Shown here: positions 1 to 9,508 of the stretch, in pieces
Numbering within the stretch: the stretch's first letter is position 1
Layout: the number at the start of each line of letters is the position of its first letter
Source: CAZPRY01 sp964589175
GTDB taxonomy: Bacteria > Fidelibacterota > UBA2242
Length of the DNA: 64,000 nt
NCBI GenBank assembly: GCA_964589175.1
Contig: CAZPRY010000021.1
Coordinates: 4,515-68,514 of the forward strand
Direction: 5' to 3'
Program-made: the position numbers and the translations under genes
Notes under the pieces: model-generated
Database searches by the model: none
Told to the model about the DNA's origin: nothing
What the model saw: only the letters and a program-made list of their open reading frames with translations

Positions 1-62
1 TACGCGATAATTTTTTTTACATGAGATAGTACTACGGAATAGTTTAATAAGGAGCGCTGTTT

Positions 63-1277
63 GTGAATCAGAAAGATCTTGAAATCGTAGCTGCCGGGCA
101 TACCTGCCTGGATTTGATCCCTACCTTTACAGTTGAGGGAAAAGTTAACGACATGACCGATGTTCTGGTACCCGGAAAGATGATTAATATGGGGCCTTGT
201 GTGGTTGTCGGGGGAGGACCCGTGACCAATGCCGGGGTATCTATCCGCCGGCTGGGGGTTAAAACCGAATTAATCGGGAAAATAGGTAACGATGATTTTG
301 GTAAGCAAATTCTTGGGTGGTATGAAGAACATGAAGGTCATTTTAATGGCATTAAAGTAGTAGACGGTGAGTCCACATCCTATACAGTGGCGATATGTAT
401 TCCCGGTATCGACCGGTTCTATCTGCATCACTGCGGTGCAAATAATACTTTTGGTTATGATGATATGAGTTTTGATCTGGTCGAGCGTTCAAAGCTAATG
501 CTTTTGGGATACCCGCCATGGATGCAAAAACTGTATGAAAACACCGGTGCCGAACTAACGAAAATCCTCAAGAAAACCAAAGAACTGGGAACGACTACAG
601 CACTTGATCTATCCATTCCCGATGTGAGTGGATATGGTGATAAAGTTGACTGGCGGGCAATTCTTAAAAACTGGGTCCCGCTCTGCGATATCATGGTGCC
701 GAGTGCAGAAGAGGTCTTTTATTTTCTATATAAAAATAAATTTCTTGAAAAAAAGGCGAAACTCGGGCCCAAAGAATGTGTACTTGATCGCATGACTGTT
801 GAGGAAATATCCACCCTCGGCAGAGATTTAATCGATATGGGTACCTCCATCGCCATGATTAAATGCGGTCACAGGGGCTTGTATATTCGGACCGCCGGTC
901 AGGACCAGTTGAAGAAGCTGGGTGCGGCAGGATGTTCCGATCCTGAAAACTGGGCGAATCGTGAGCTTTGGTTCCCTGTCTATCAGGAAGAAAAATTTGT
1001 GGGCGCACTGGGTTCCGGTGACGCGGCAATTGCAGGGTTTCTTTCGGCATTCGTCTGGAATCATTCGATCGAATCCTGCCTGCGATATGCCAATGCGGCC
1101 GGCAGCATGAATGTCACCGTTCCCGACGGACTCACCTGGAATAAAGGATTCGAGGATTTGACCAGGAGGATCGAAGCCGGCTGGAAAACAAAAGAATTGA
1201 AAATTGATGCTGATGGTTGGAAATATGAACGCGAATTCTGGGTCGGACCGGATAATAGTGGTAAATGGGAATCATAA
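63..1277 (+). CDS. PfkB-family carbohydrate kinase
   Basis: Cytoplasmic sugar or nucleoside kinase of the ribokinase/PfkB fold, 404 aa, longer than typical ribokinases of about 310 aa. The N-terminal sugar-site region is visible (GGGPVTNAGVSIRRLG, about residues 50-65). The C-terminal PfkB signature GALGSGDAAIAGF (about 318-330) carries the catalytic Asp in GSGD. Start is GTG at 63, with AAGGAG eight bases upstream. It begins an operon with GH3, GH116 and a GPH symporter, so it probably phosphorylates a sugar released by those enzymes. The substrate cannot be read from sequence; 2-keto-3-deoxygluconate, fructose or a pentose are all possible. The family call is secure, the specificity is not. 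The operon promoter lies beyond or at the window edge. Confidence 0.88.
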   Translation: MNQKDLEIVAAGHTCLDLIPTFTVEGKVNDMTDVLVPGKMINMGPCVVVGGGPVTNAGVSIRRLGVKTELIGKIGNDDFGKQILGWYEEHEGHFNGIKVVDGESTSYTVAICIPGIDRFYLHHCGANNTFGYDDMSFDLVERSKLMLLGYPPWMQKLYENTGAELTKILKKTKELGTTTALDLSIPDVSGYGDKVDWRAILKNWVPLCDIMVPSAEEVFYFLYKNKFLEKKAKLGPKECVLDRMTVEEISTLGRDLIDMGTSIAMIKCGHRGLYIRTAGQDQLKKLGAAGCSDPENWANRELWFPVYQEEKFVGALGSGDAAIAGFLSAFVWNHSIESCLRYANAAGSMNVTVPDGLTWNKGFEDLTRRIEAGWKTKELKIDADGWKYEREFWVGPDNSGKWES

Positions 1278-1311
1278 ATCAATTAATACTATTTCTCAAG
1301 GAGATATAAAC

Positions 1312-3129
1312 ATGTCGAAAGAAAGAGATACATTTGTTAATCAGAAACTTGCAAGTATGAGTCTTGGAGAAAAGGTTGGTCAGTGTTTGACATTTACCTG
1401 GCGCGGCACAATGTTGACCCCCAGCGGCATCGAACAGATCACCAGATTGCACTGTGGCGGACTATGCTTGGAGCCTTATGCGCTTGAGACGAGTAAGAAC
1501 CTTTACTGGGGTAATTCCCAGATTGATAAAACCTTTAAAAGACCGAAAGACTATTTCACGATTTCAAGTACCTATTTTAACGGTAAAACATTTGGGATTA
1601 GTATAACACCGGAAGAATATACCGAAAGGCTAAATCAGTTACAGAAGATTGCTCTGCAAAGACCGTCGGGAATTCCGCTGCATATGGTCATTGATTTTGA
1701 AGGTGATTTCAAGAATGATTATATGTCCGGCGGCATCCGGCAGTTTCCCGGTCCGATGGGTATGGCAGCGATTGGCGATCCCGAAACAACCTATAAGATC
1801 GGTGCGGCCATTGCCAGACAATTGACGGCAATTGGTATTACGCAGATGTATTCCCCGGTTTGCGATGTAAATATCAATCCCAAAAATCCTGAAATCGGCG
1901 TGCGCTCTTTTGGCGATGATCCAAAAGTATGCGCCGAACATGCAGTCGCGCTGATCCAGGGGCTGCAGAATGGCGGCATCGCAGCCACGGCCAAACATTA
2001 TCCCGGAAGAGGAGATTCCGGCACCGACGCGCATGATGTTCTGGAAGTTATCAGCGCCAGCAAAGAGCGCATGCAGCAGGTCGAACTGGTGCCTTTTCAG
2101 GCGGCGATCAATGGAGGGGTCAAAGCCATCATGACCGGACATTCCATTTACCCGGCGTATGATGATACCTACCCGACGACGCTCTCCGAAAAAATTCTGA
2201 CCGGTCTGTTGAGAGGAGAAATGGGTTTCGACGGTGTGATTGTTTCCGACGCGATCGGTATGGCGGCGATTCTTAAAAAATGGCCCCTTCCGCAAGCCTG
2301 CGCCATGGCGATCAAAGCCGGCGTGGATACGATCCTTTTAAAGGCGGATGATGAATCCCGGTCCCAGTGTTTCTTCGGCATTAAAATGGCGATTGAAAAT
2401 GGTGATCTTTCCATGGAGCGCCTCGACGATGCAGTAACCCGTCTTCTGAAGATGAAATACGATCAGGGCTTGTTTAAATCAGCTGGTGATAAAGATCCGG
2501 AAAAGACCAAAGCCATCACCCGAAGCAAGGAACTCGTTGATTTTTGTGCAGATGTTGCTAAAAAAGCGCAGATCATCATGCGCGACGATCAGAAAATTCT
2601 GCCGTTGACCAAAGACCAGCGCATCCTCGTGATTGAACAGCGGATTCCCTATGAATTTGTCGGCAAAGATCCCTATATGCATACCCATATGTTCTGCGAG
2701 CAGATGGTCAAGAATTCACAAAATGTGATTCTGGCTGATACGGGATTCTCAGCTTTTGAAGATGAGATTAAGGAATGTCTGGAGCTGGCGAATCAGGCGG
2801 ACCTGGTAGTCATGACCAATTACTATGCCCGTATCGTCAAATCAGGCAATAATCAGCTGCTTGTGAAGAAACTGAAAAAAGCCGGGCATAAGATTGTTGT
2901 CGTAACCAACAACCCGTATGTCGAAGGAACGACAAAAGAGGCGGATGCGGTGATCTGCAATTTCAGTGGGACACCCGATTCCATCAGAGCCTCGGCGGAC
3001 CTGCTGTTTGGGAAATTCAAGCCTTTGGCTTCCACCAAATTGCCGGTTAAATTGCCTGAGCAGGAAGGAATCCCGGAGAAGAAACTCAAAGCGCGCAAAA
3101 AGCACCCGCTGAATTTGTCATATTGTTAA
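1312..3129 (+). CDS. Glycoside hydrolase family 3, NagZ-like
   Basis: Cytoplasmic beta-glycosidase of 605 aa with no signal peptide. Start chosen at ATG 1312, because AAGGAG sits just upstream; an in-frame ATG at 1204 lies inside the kinase gene and lacks a ribosome site. The GH3 TIM barrel is clear: KHYPGRGDSGTDAH (228-241) and GVIVSDAIGMAAI (308-320), with Asp313 as expected nucleophile. The Asp239-His241 pair matches the Asp-His acid/base dyad known from N-acetyl-beta-glucosaminidase-type GH3 enzymes, so a GlcNAc or other non-xylose substrate is possible despite the xylan context. A C-terminal Rossmann-like GH3 domain covers about 400-600. It follows the PfkB gene by 34 bases and is co-directional with GH116 and the symporter. 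Confidence 0.9.
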   Translation: MSKERDTFVNQKLASMSLGEKVGQCLTFTWRGTMLTPSGIEQITRLHCGGLCLEPYALETSKNLYWGNSQIDKTFKRPKDYFTISSTYFNGKTFGISITPEEYTERLNQLQKIALQRPSGIPLHMVIDFEGDFKNDYMSGGIRQFPGPMGMAAIGDPETTYKIGAAIARQLTAIGITQMYSPVCDVNINPKNPEIGVRSFGDDPKVCAEHAVALIQGLQNGGIAATAKHYPGRGDSGTDAHDVLEVISASKERMQQVELVPFQAAINGGVKAIMTGHSIYPAYDDTYPTTLSEKILTGLLRGEMGFDGVIVSDAIGMAAILKKWPLPQACAMAIKAGVDTILLKADDESRSQCFFGIKMAIENGDLSMERLDDAVTRLLKMKYDQGLFKSAGDKDPEKTKAITRSKELVDFCADVAKKAQIIMRDDQKILPLTKDQRILVIEQRIPYEFVGKDPYMHTHMFCEQMVKNSQNVILADTGFSAFEDEIKECLELANQADLVVMTNYYARIVKSGNNQLLVKKLKKAGHKIVVVTNNPYVEGTTKEADAVICNFSGTPDSIRASADLLFGKFKPLASTKLPVKLPEQEGIPEKKLKARKKHPLNLSYC

Positions 3130-3153
3130 TTAGGGATTAATTATGACAATTAA

Positions 3154-3464
3154 GCCACGAAAGCTCTAAGACTCAAAGTATAAAAATTATGAACCAATAT
3201 CTTTCAAGTGAAAAAGAGGAGTCAATAGCCAAAAAAATTGTAGATGCGGTTTATAATGTGCATAAAAATCTGGGATCAGGATTGGTAGATGAAATGAATC
3301 CTGTTTGGGAAGCTCAGATCCTGAGTCATTTGAAATTAACAAACAAGCATATTGGTTTTTTGATCAACTTTAACGTTCCGATAATTAAAAAAGGCATCAA
3401 AAGATTTATAATATAAAAATTCTCCGAAGGAGTCCCTTTGGGAGAGTCTTTGAGTCTTGGTGGC
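3154..3464. mobile_element. Remnant GxxExxY insertion with inverted ends
   Basis: The gap between GH3 and GH116 holds a small insert bounded by imperfect inverted repeats. The left end, at 3154-3178, starts GCCACGAAAG and finishes AAGACTCAAAG. The right end, at 3448-3464, reads as the reverse complement GCCACCAAGACTCAAAG. An internal hairpin (3420-3445, TCTCCGAAGG paired with CCTTTGGGAGA) precedes the right end. Genes for GxxExxY proteins are often found in AT-rich inserts bounded by CCACGAA-type repeats, so I read this as a degenerate mobile or repetitive element inserted within the operon. No transposase is present. Confidence 0.5.
3189..3416 (+). pseudogene. GxxExxY protein with internal deletion
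   Basis: A 75-aa reading frame that matches the two ends, but not the middle, of GxxExxY-family proteins (normally about 125 aa). Residues 13-31 (AKKIVDAVYNVHKNLGSGL) match the family N terminus. Residues 32-75 (VDEMNPVWEAQ, LKLTNKHIGFLINFNVP, KKGIKRF) match its C terminus. The join falls directly after GSGL, so about 45-50 central residues are missing in frame. Those residues include the name-giving GxxExxY motif and the nuclease-like D...ELK core. Function of the intact family is unknown. The product is probably inactive. It lies inside the inverted-repeat element between GH3 and GH116. Confidence 0.7.
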
Positions 3465-3520
3465 ATTTATTTCATTATTTGATATAGAAAAGGTAAAATA
3501 CTCAAGAGGAAAAGTGTAGC

Positions 3521-6073
3521 ATGGAAAAAATAAAAATAGGGGATGTCTTCACAATTTCGGGTAATCAGATATCCCAGATTTATAAAAAAAATAAAATGTC
3601 CGTCCACCATCAGGGAATGTCCAAAACCCTGCAATTCCCGCATACCATTGCATTGCAGGGTGCGCCGACCTGTTCCATCGGTATTTCTCCCGAGGGTTTA
3701 TACAATCGGCTGAATAATGCCGGCAGACTGATCCTGTTAAATCAAAATGCCATTCAGTTGGGTTCCGCACCGTTTGTGCGCATCGCTGCCGACCCGGATT
3801 TGGAAGATGAAAGAGATGAATATGTCATGCTCACTACCAAAGACCCCAAAATCGTCGAAGGACCCGATGATGTGCCGGCATTGAAAAATTATTATCATCC
3901 CGCGATCTCCGAGGAAAAGGTCACAATTTCTCTCGCCACGCCGTTGGCTGAAATGGCATTCAAACTGGGAAAAGTAACCGTAACTCGGCGCATGATTTCA
4001 CCCTTGTTGTCCGGAAACGACCAGGCGCTTATTCCCATCGGAGTTGAAGAATTTGAGGTCGAGAATACATCGGACAAAGAACAGGAAATAACGCTGGTCG
4101 TTCCTGTACCTTCGCTGGTCAATCTCCAGGAAAAGGAATTAAAGCCAACGGATCAGGATACGGTTTATGTCTGCTCAGCTGCCGTAAAAGGTCATCTGCA
4201 TGCCGCCTTCGATTCCGACGAGACCAAAGGCGTAGTCATGAGAAGTAAAGAGTGCCAGGATCGAATGGCGATCGCCGTGCCTGAAATGAATGGGTTGGAC
4301 ATCGATACACATCCCAGTTTTTGCCTGAACCGGCTGAAGCAGGATCTGCTTTTGAATGAGGACGGCAGTTTTTATGAAAAGAGAGCCGTGATTCCGAATC
4401 AGGATTACGGCGCCGCCATCAGCCTTCATTTTACATTAGAACCAAAAGCGAGGCTGAAAATCCCGGTCGCCATTGCTCTGGACTTCCCGCAGCAGCGATT
4501 TATCGACGGCAAAGAATTTGAGCGCAAATATGTCAGGCATTTTAAAGATGCAGCGACCCGCGCTGTAGACATGGTGAAAATTGCCTTGGGTAATTATACT
4601 GACTGGCTGCATCGAACGCTAACCATTCAGAACAGAATATTTGAGTTGATCAGTAAAAGCCCTTCCTATAAAGATGATGTGGATGGCACCTTGCGGATCA
4701 CCCGGCTGATCCTAAACGAATTCAGTTTCCCGTTGTCTAATGCCGCAGTCTGGATTGAAGATAAAAACGGTAATGAAACCGCCCGGTTCCTGGAGTGTTT
4801 CGATTACGCCTATATCAATCCCTCGGACGTGGACTGGTATTCCATGGTCATGCTGATTCTCTTTCCCAAGATCGAAGAAGAACTCTGTCAGAGTTTCATC
4901 AACTCGATTCAGGCAGAAGATCCAACCGAACGGTTTTATCATCTGCACGCCTCCTTCACGGAAGCCAGACAGCATTTTGAAGCCTATCCCGAAGAATATG
5001 AAGACATCTCGCTGACCCAGATCAGAGATGCTTTTAAAGTGAAGGGCAGTGTGGCGCATGATTTAGGTGCTCTTCCGAAGGGTCATGCCCTGCGCAACGT
5101 CAGCGATTATGCCTGGTACAATAACAACTACTGGATCGATCTTTTCCCGAAGCTGGCTACAAGAGTGCTGCGCAATGTGAAGTTCACCGGGAATAGCGAC
5201 TTTCTCAGGAAAAATTGGGAAACGCTTAAATTTGGTTTTGAACATTTGGAAGAACTTGACATGGACGGGGATGGTATTCCCGAGGGGAATCCCGATGAGG
5301 TCAAGAATACTTTTGACAACCTGACCCTGTTCGGTATCGATGCATACGATGTAACGATCTTCATGGCGGGTTGCCGGGCTATGATTAAAATGGCAGACAT
5401 GATGAAAGACGCGCCGGCCAAAAAAGAATACGAGGAGATTTTTCAAAAAGTATCTGCGATATTCGAGAAATTGTGGAGAGATGAGAAGAACAGCAAAGGG
5501 CAGAGACTACAGTATTATGTCACCTGCTATGATCCTGAAACAGAAAATATCAACACCGATACCTGGGTTAATCAACTGGATGCCATCTGGGCTTTGATTG
5601 CCATGGGGGAAGAACCCTTTATCTCTGACGATCGCGCCAGGAAAATTCTCAAAACCATTTATAATAATAACCGGACTCTCATGGGCTGGGCGATGTGCCG
5701 GACAGAGGAAGGGGGACCGGTCGAATCGGAACAGGGACAGGACGTCTATACGACATCCAATTATGTATTTGCCCAGCTGCTCGACTATTATGGCTTGACC
5801 GAAGAGAGTAAAGAAGTGTATAAGGCCATGGATAAGGTGATCTTCCAGCATGCAAATTCATTGATCTCGCCGGATAACCTCAGGGCCGAGCTGGAACAGG
5901 AGAATGGTGAATCCACCCCGGAACCCCACTATATCGTAGCCGCTTATCCCAGGCCGGGCGCCGTCATGACGCAAATCGTGATCCAATATATTAAAGAGAT
6001 GCAGGAGCAGACGAAAAATACTCAGGTTGACTCCAAACAACTTAAGACCTTTGTGACTGCTTTAATGGAGTAA
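3521..6073 (+). CDS. GH116-like beta-glycosidase
   Basis: Large cytoplasmic enzyme (850 aa, no signal peptide) resembling GH116 beta-glucosidases/beta-xylosidases, formerly DUF608. The N-terminal half (about 1-370) is a beta-sandwich-type region. The C-terminal half is an alpha/alpha barrel. Landmarks are DMDGDGIPEGNPDE...TFDN (about 580-598), equivalent to the DLDGDGIP...TYD active-site segment, and SEQGQDVYTTSNYVFA (about 735-750), equivalent to the family's SEQSREVWTGV-type segment. The N terminus diverges from the usual family opening. Probable role is cleavage of xylo- or gluco-oligosaccharides brought in by the downstream GPH symporter. Start is ATG 3521 with AAGAGG upstream. Family assignment rests on these motifs; exact substrate is inferred. 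Confidence 0.75.
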   Translation: MEKIKIGDVFTISGNQISQIYKKNKMSVHHQGMSKTLQFPHTIALQGAPTCSIGISPEGLYNRLNNAGRLILLNQNAIQLGSAPFVRIAADPDLEDERDEYVMLTTKDPKIVEGPDDVPALKNYYHPAISEEKVTISLATPLAEMAFKLGKVTVTRRMISPLLSGNDQALIPIGVEEFEVENTSDKEQEITLVVPVPSLVNLQEKELKPTDQDTVYVCSAAVKGHLHAAFDSDETKGVVMRSKECQDRMAIAVPEMNGLDIDTHPSFCLNRLKQDLLLNEDGSFYEKRAVIPNQDYGAAISLHFTLEPKARLKIPVAIALDFPQQRFIDGKEFERKYVRHFKDAATRAVDMVKIALGNYTDWLHRTLTIQNRIFELISKSPSYKDDVDGTLRITRLILNEFSFPLSNAAVWIEDKNGNETARFLECFDYAYINPSDVDWYSMVMLILFPKIEEELCQSFINSIQAEDPTERFYHLHASFTEARQHFEAYPEEYEDISLTQIRDAFKVKGSVAHDLGALPKGHALRNVSDYAWYNNNYWIDLFPKLATRVLRNVKFTGNSDFLRKNWETLKFGFEHLEELDMDGDGIPEGNPDEVKNTFDNLTLFGIDAYDVTIFMAGCRAMIKMADMMKDAPAKKEYEEIFQKVSAIFEKLWRDEKNSKGQRLQYYVTCYDPETENINTDTWVNQLDAIWALIAMGEEPFISDDRARKILKTIYNNNRTLMGWAMCRTEEGGPVESEQGQDVYTTSNYVFAQLLDYYGLTEESKEVYKAMDKVIFQHANSLISPDNLRAELEQENGESTPEPHYIVAAYPRPGAVMTQIVIQYIKEMQEQTKNTQVDSKQLKTFVTALME

Positions 6074-6149
6074 TGAAGTAAATATTGCGACCATTTGGAA
6101 TAATGGATAAAAAGTGATTTAATAAAAACGTTAAACAGTTAGGGTACAT

Positions 6150-7547
6150 ATGAAAGAGAAAACAGGGATACTAACATTCAGCGAAAAAATCGGCTTCAGT
6201 TTGGGAGATACAGCCTCGAATCTGTTTTTTCAGACCTTTATCTTCTTTCTGCTTTTCTTCTATACGGATGTGTTTGGGATTCCCGCCTCAGCCGTGGCGA
6301 CGATCTTTTTAGTCGGCCGGATTTGGGACGCGGTAAATGATCCGCTGATGGGCACAATTGCAGACCGTACCAACACGAAAATGGGTAAATTCCGTCCTTA
6401 TATATTATATACGGCTCTGCCTTTTGGAATACTGGGTTTCATCATGTTCATCACGCCCGATTTCAGCACCCAGGGTAAGGTGATTTACGCTTTCATTACT
6501 TACAACCTGATGATGATGGTTTATACGATCATCAACGTTCCCTATTCAGCCCTGATGGGTGTGATTTCACCTAATTCACAGGAACGCACGGTGGTATCTA
6601 CCTTCCGTTTTGTAGCCGCATTTGTGGGACAGTTTATTGTTCAGTTTGCGGTCTTGAGATTAGTTACTGTTTTTGGGAAGGGCAATGAAAATGCAGGCTG
6701 GCAATGGACAATGGCCGTGATGGCGGGATTGGCGGTAGTCCTGTGGCTGACGACTTTCGCCACGACCAGGGAACGTGTAAAACCCGTTAAAGAGCAAAGA
6801 AATCCTGTAAAACAGGACTTGGCTGACCTGCTTAAAAATATGCCCTGGATATTGATCGGATCGGCTACAATTTTTCAGCTACTCTTTAACGTGATCAAGG
6901 GCGGAAGTATCATGTACTATTTCAAGTACTTTGTGCAGGTTCAACAATTATCGTTGCTAGGAAAATCCTTTACTGCTTCATACCAGGCTCTGACATCAAC
7001 ATTCATGCTTGTGGGTACATTGGTTACCATTCTTGGTGCAGTGTTGACCAGTATTTTCAGCAAGAAATTTGGTAAATCGAGAAGTTATTATGGATTTTTA
7101 GGGATTGCGGTCATATTCACCGCTCTATTTTTTATCCTGAAGCCTCAGGATGTCATTTTGATGTTTTTATTTCAGATTATTGCATCGTTTGCGATAGGCC
7201 CGGTTTCGGTATTACAGTGGGCTATCTATACCGATACGGCCGATTATTCCGAATGGAAAACCGGCCGCCGCGCTACAGCCCTGATCATGGCCGTTTCATT
7301 ATTTGCCCTGAAACTCGGCATTGCCCTGGGCGGCGCTATTTTGGCCTGGATTCTGGATGCTTATGGATTCGAGCCGAATGTAGCTCAGACAGCTACGAGT
7401 CTTACTGGAATTCGCCTGGTAATGAGTGTTTATCCCGCCATTGCCGGAATCATTGGTGTCATCTTGATGACTTTCTATCCTCTCAATAATAAAATAATGG
7501 TTAAAATCGAAGAAGACCTGTCGGCCAGACGGCGCGAAATTGAGTAA
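6150..7547 (+). CDS. GPH-family sugar:cation symporter (MFS)
   Basis: Inner-membrane transporter of 465 aa with about 12 predicted membrane spans. It fits the glycoside-pentoside-hexuronide:cation symporter group (MelB/XynP/XylP type). Hallmarks are the N-terminal LGDTASNLFFQTFIFFLLFFYTD segment, GRIWDAVNDPLMGTIADRT (the family Asp motif in loop 2-3) and the late YTDTADYSEWKTGRR motif. Transporters of this family often import xylosides or glucuronides. In this operon it probably feeds xylo-oligosaccharides, possibly glucuronosyl-substituted, to the GH116 and GH3 enzymes. It is the last gene of the first plus-strand operon. The ribosome site (AGGG) is weak. Confidence 0.9.
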   Translation: MKEKTGILTFSEKIGFSLGDTASNLFFQTFIFFLLFFYTDVFGIPASAVATIFLVGRIWDAVNDPLMGTIADRTNTKMGKFRPYILYTALPFGILGFIMFITPDFSTQGKVIYAFITYNLMMMVYTIINVPYSALMGVISPNSQERTVVSTFRFVAAFVGQFIVQFAVLRLVTVFGKGNENAGWQWTMAVMAGLAVVLWLTTFATTRERVKPVKEQRNPVKQDLADLLKNMPWILIGSATIFQLLFNVIKGGSIMYYFKYFVQVQQLSLLGKSFTASYQALTSTFMLVGTLVTILGAVLTSIFSKKFGKSRSYYGFLGIAVIFTALFFILKPQDVILMFLFQIIASFAIGPVSVLQWAIYTDTADYSEWKTGRRATALIMAVSLFALKLGIALGGAILAWILDAYGFEPNVAQTATSLTGIRLVMSVYPAIAGIIGVILMTFYPLNNKIMVKIEEDLSARRREIE

Positions 7548-7908
7548 AATTTGTTCAAGTGTATTGGAAACAGATTCGAGAGAAAACGGTTCTTTAATAA
7601 ATAACACTTCCTCGAAAGCAGACATGCATTAGCGCCTCGACTCATCCTCCTTCCCCTACTCTTGCGGGGGTAGGGGTGGAGGGTGAATCAAACGTTTCAA
7701 TGGCTAAGCCCGCATTTCGTACGCTGCGCTGCAAATCAAAAAGTAAACCCACAAATCTCATCTATTCTTACGAGAATATTTTAGGATATTTTACTGGCCG
7801 GATGCGGAATAACATGAACAATCAGGTAAAGCAAACTTGCCCGGAACTGGTTTTGGTAGTCACTGGCGTTGTGAAATTGAAGACTGAAAACCACACCCGT
7901 TCAGTTTG
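7548..7908. other. Convergent intergenic region with hairpin
   Basis: 361 bases between the 3' ends of the symporter gene (plus) and the GH10 gene (minus). The only clear structure is the inverted repeat at 7645-7682, listed separately. A 96-codon plus-strand frame here (7676-7966) shows no recognisable protein and runs into the GH10 gene, so I do not call it. A partial match to the LacI-type operator (AAAACGGTTC, 7583-7592) is present but not next to any start codon. Confidence 0.5.
7645..7682. repeat. REP-like inverted repeat
   Basis: CCTCCTTCCCCTAC on the left pairs with GTAGGGGTGGAGG on the right, with one small mismatch or bulge and a short loop containing CTTGCGGG. It lies between two convergent genes and lacks a proper T-tract on either side. 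A role as mRNA-end stabiliser or a copy of an extragenic palindrome family seems more likely than a classical terminator. A single copy is seen here, so repeat status is inferred from style only. Confidence 0.5.
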
Positions 7909-9507
7909 CTATTTGATTACGATCATCCTTTTCGTTTCTTCAAAATCGCCGGCGTTGATTTTATAGAAATAGGTCCCCGAGTTCAAACCGTCTGCGCTAA
8001 AATGAACTGTGTGTTTGCCGGCCGGCATCTTCCGGTTAACCAATGTTTTTATTTGACGACCCATCAGATCGTAAATTTGCAGCCTGACAAAACTCGCAGT
8101 CTCAATTGAATAGTCGATAGTTGTTGTCGGATTGAACGGATTGGGATAATTCTGGGATAATTTATAAGCGTTTGGTATTTCTTTATTCTCATCGATGGCA
8201 GTGAAAGTCGTTCCGGTAACAAAAGCCGCCAGGTCCGAATAATCGCTTTCGCCATATTCATTTATCGCGCTGACATGCCAGTAGATGACCTTACCTGCGC
8301 CTAAAATCTCTGACTGAAAAAGCGTGTCCGACACGGTCGTATCGACAATCGTTGATGTGAATATACTCTTAGTCGAAACCTGTAAGTGGTAAGACGTCGC
8401 TTCATCTGATGGATACCATGTAAAAAGAGGATTTTGCGCAACATCGTCTAATCCAACCGGATAAGAAAGAAGTGGCGGCTGGGGCGGCAGGGGTGTTGAA
8501 ACGTATTCAATCAACCATTCTAAAGCGGGCCGCGGTCTTCTGGTATATTTCAGCAAATAGGCATTCCTCTGCCACATATCGTCTTCCACATACCCCCATA
8601 GCGTTATACCCTTCACGCTGGGATTTTCCCAGAAAATGGGAAAATAGGTCTGGTAATTCTCCATCTGTAAGTCATCATCTTCTTCATTAATATCGAATTC
8701 CGTGATATAAACGGGCAAACCGGTAGCGGTCAGCCGGTTCAGATTACTTTCTATGGTGGGAATGGAATAAGTATAGCCGGAACCCTTGAATTCAAAATAA
8801 TGCCCCTGGATGCCGATGCCATCAATAAGTTCTCTTTCTTGTAAAAGATTAATGATTTCCAGATAAGTATTAGTATTGCTACCGGAATGCAGGATATTGA
8901 AGTCATTGATTAAAAGTTTGGCACTATCAGGCATATATTGACGGGCTAATTCAAATGCAGTGATTACCCAATCCCAGCCGGTTTCACCATCACCGCCTAA
9001 AGCTTGTTTATAATTTGCTCTATCATCAGTTCCATCAGGAGGATTGTGGCCAAGCAACGGTTCATTGACTACATCTACAAAATCCATTTTCGGATATCGC
9101 TCACCTACAAGTTGGAACCACTCTTCAATCTCTTCTCGCTGCGAAGCGGAATCCAGATCCGAAATCCAGGATGGTTGCTGGCTACCCCAGACCAAAGTAT
9201 GGTGCTTGTAGAGAATGCCTTTAGTGCGCGCCATATTGTAAATATTATCCAACTGCGACCAGGAATAGAAATTCCGACTGTATTCCACACTACCCCATTT
9301 GCCGGCATTTCCCGGAGTCACCTGGTTCCAGTAAGTAGTGTAATTGGAGTAAATCGTATTACCGAGACAATTGCCTACAAATTTATCCATTCCTTCGGCC
9401 ATCTGACCAAACAGCGGATTCAAGATTCCAGTAACTAAAAGCAAACCGCTTAATAAAACGGCAAACAGATTGATTCTTTTCATTGGATTGGTCCGTTTCC
9501 TCTTCAT
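7909..9507 (-). CDS. GH10 endo-1,4-beta-xylanase, T9SS-secreted
   Basis: Secreted endoxylanase of 532 aa. Signal peptide (about 1-35) is followed by a GH10 barrel (about 45-335), a fibronectin-III-like domain (about 345-430) and a T9SS sorting domain ending ETKRMIVIK. Catalytic acid/base is Glu149 in DVVNEP; nucleophile is Glu270 in ITEFDI. The WNQVTPGNAGKW and HTLVWG motifs of the family are intact. Start is taken as ATG 9507, one base after the stop of the upstream GH120-like gene, which suggests coupled translation. ATG 9483 would also leave a good signal peptide and cannot be excluded. It is the last gene of the long minus-strand block. Its GH10 domain resembles the second GH10 domain of the double xylanase upstream. 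Confidence 0.93.
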   Translation of the reverse strand: MKRKRTNPMKRINLFAVLLSGLLLVTGILNPLFGQMAEGMDKFVGNCLGNTIYSNYTTYWNQVTPGNAGKWGSVEYSRNFYSWSQLDNIYNMARTKGILYKHHTLVWGSQQPSWISDLDSASQREEIEEWFQLVGERYPKMDFVDVVNEPLLGHNPPDGTDDRANYKQALGGDGETGWDWVITAFELARQYMPDSAKLLINDFNILHSGSNTNTYLEIINLLQERELIDGIGIQGHYFEFKGSGYTYSIPTIESNLNRLTATGLPVYITEFDINEEDDDLQMENYQTYFPIFWENPSVKGITLWGYVEDDMWQRNAYLLKYTRRPRPALEWLIEYVSTPLPPQPPLLSYPVGLDDVAQNPLFTWYPSDEATSYHLQVSTKSIFTSTIVDTTVSDTLFQSEILGAGKVIYWHVSAINEYGESDYSDLAAFVTGTTFTAIDENKEIPNAYKLSQNYPNPFNPTTTIDYSIETASFVRLQIYDLMGRQIKTLVNRKMPAGKHTVHFSADGLNSGTYFYKINAGDFEETKRMIVIK

Positions 9508-9508
9508 T

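Noticed and set aside
1204..1311. In-frame upstream ATG extending the GH3 gene by 36 codons
   Set aside because: It lies inside the kinase gene, has no ribosome site, and the extra residues are not GH3-like. ATG 1312 has AAGGAG.
7583..7592. AAAACGGTTC match to the LacI operator core
   Set aside because: Only one half matches, and it lies between convergent gene ends, not at a promoter.
7676..7966. 96-codon plus-strand frame after the symporter
   Set aside because: Low-complexity composition, no recognisable domain, starts inside the hairpin and overlaps the GH10 gene.
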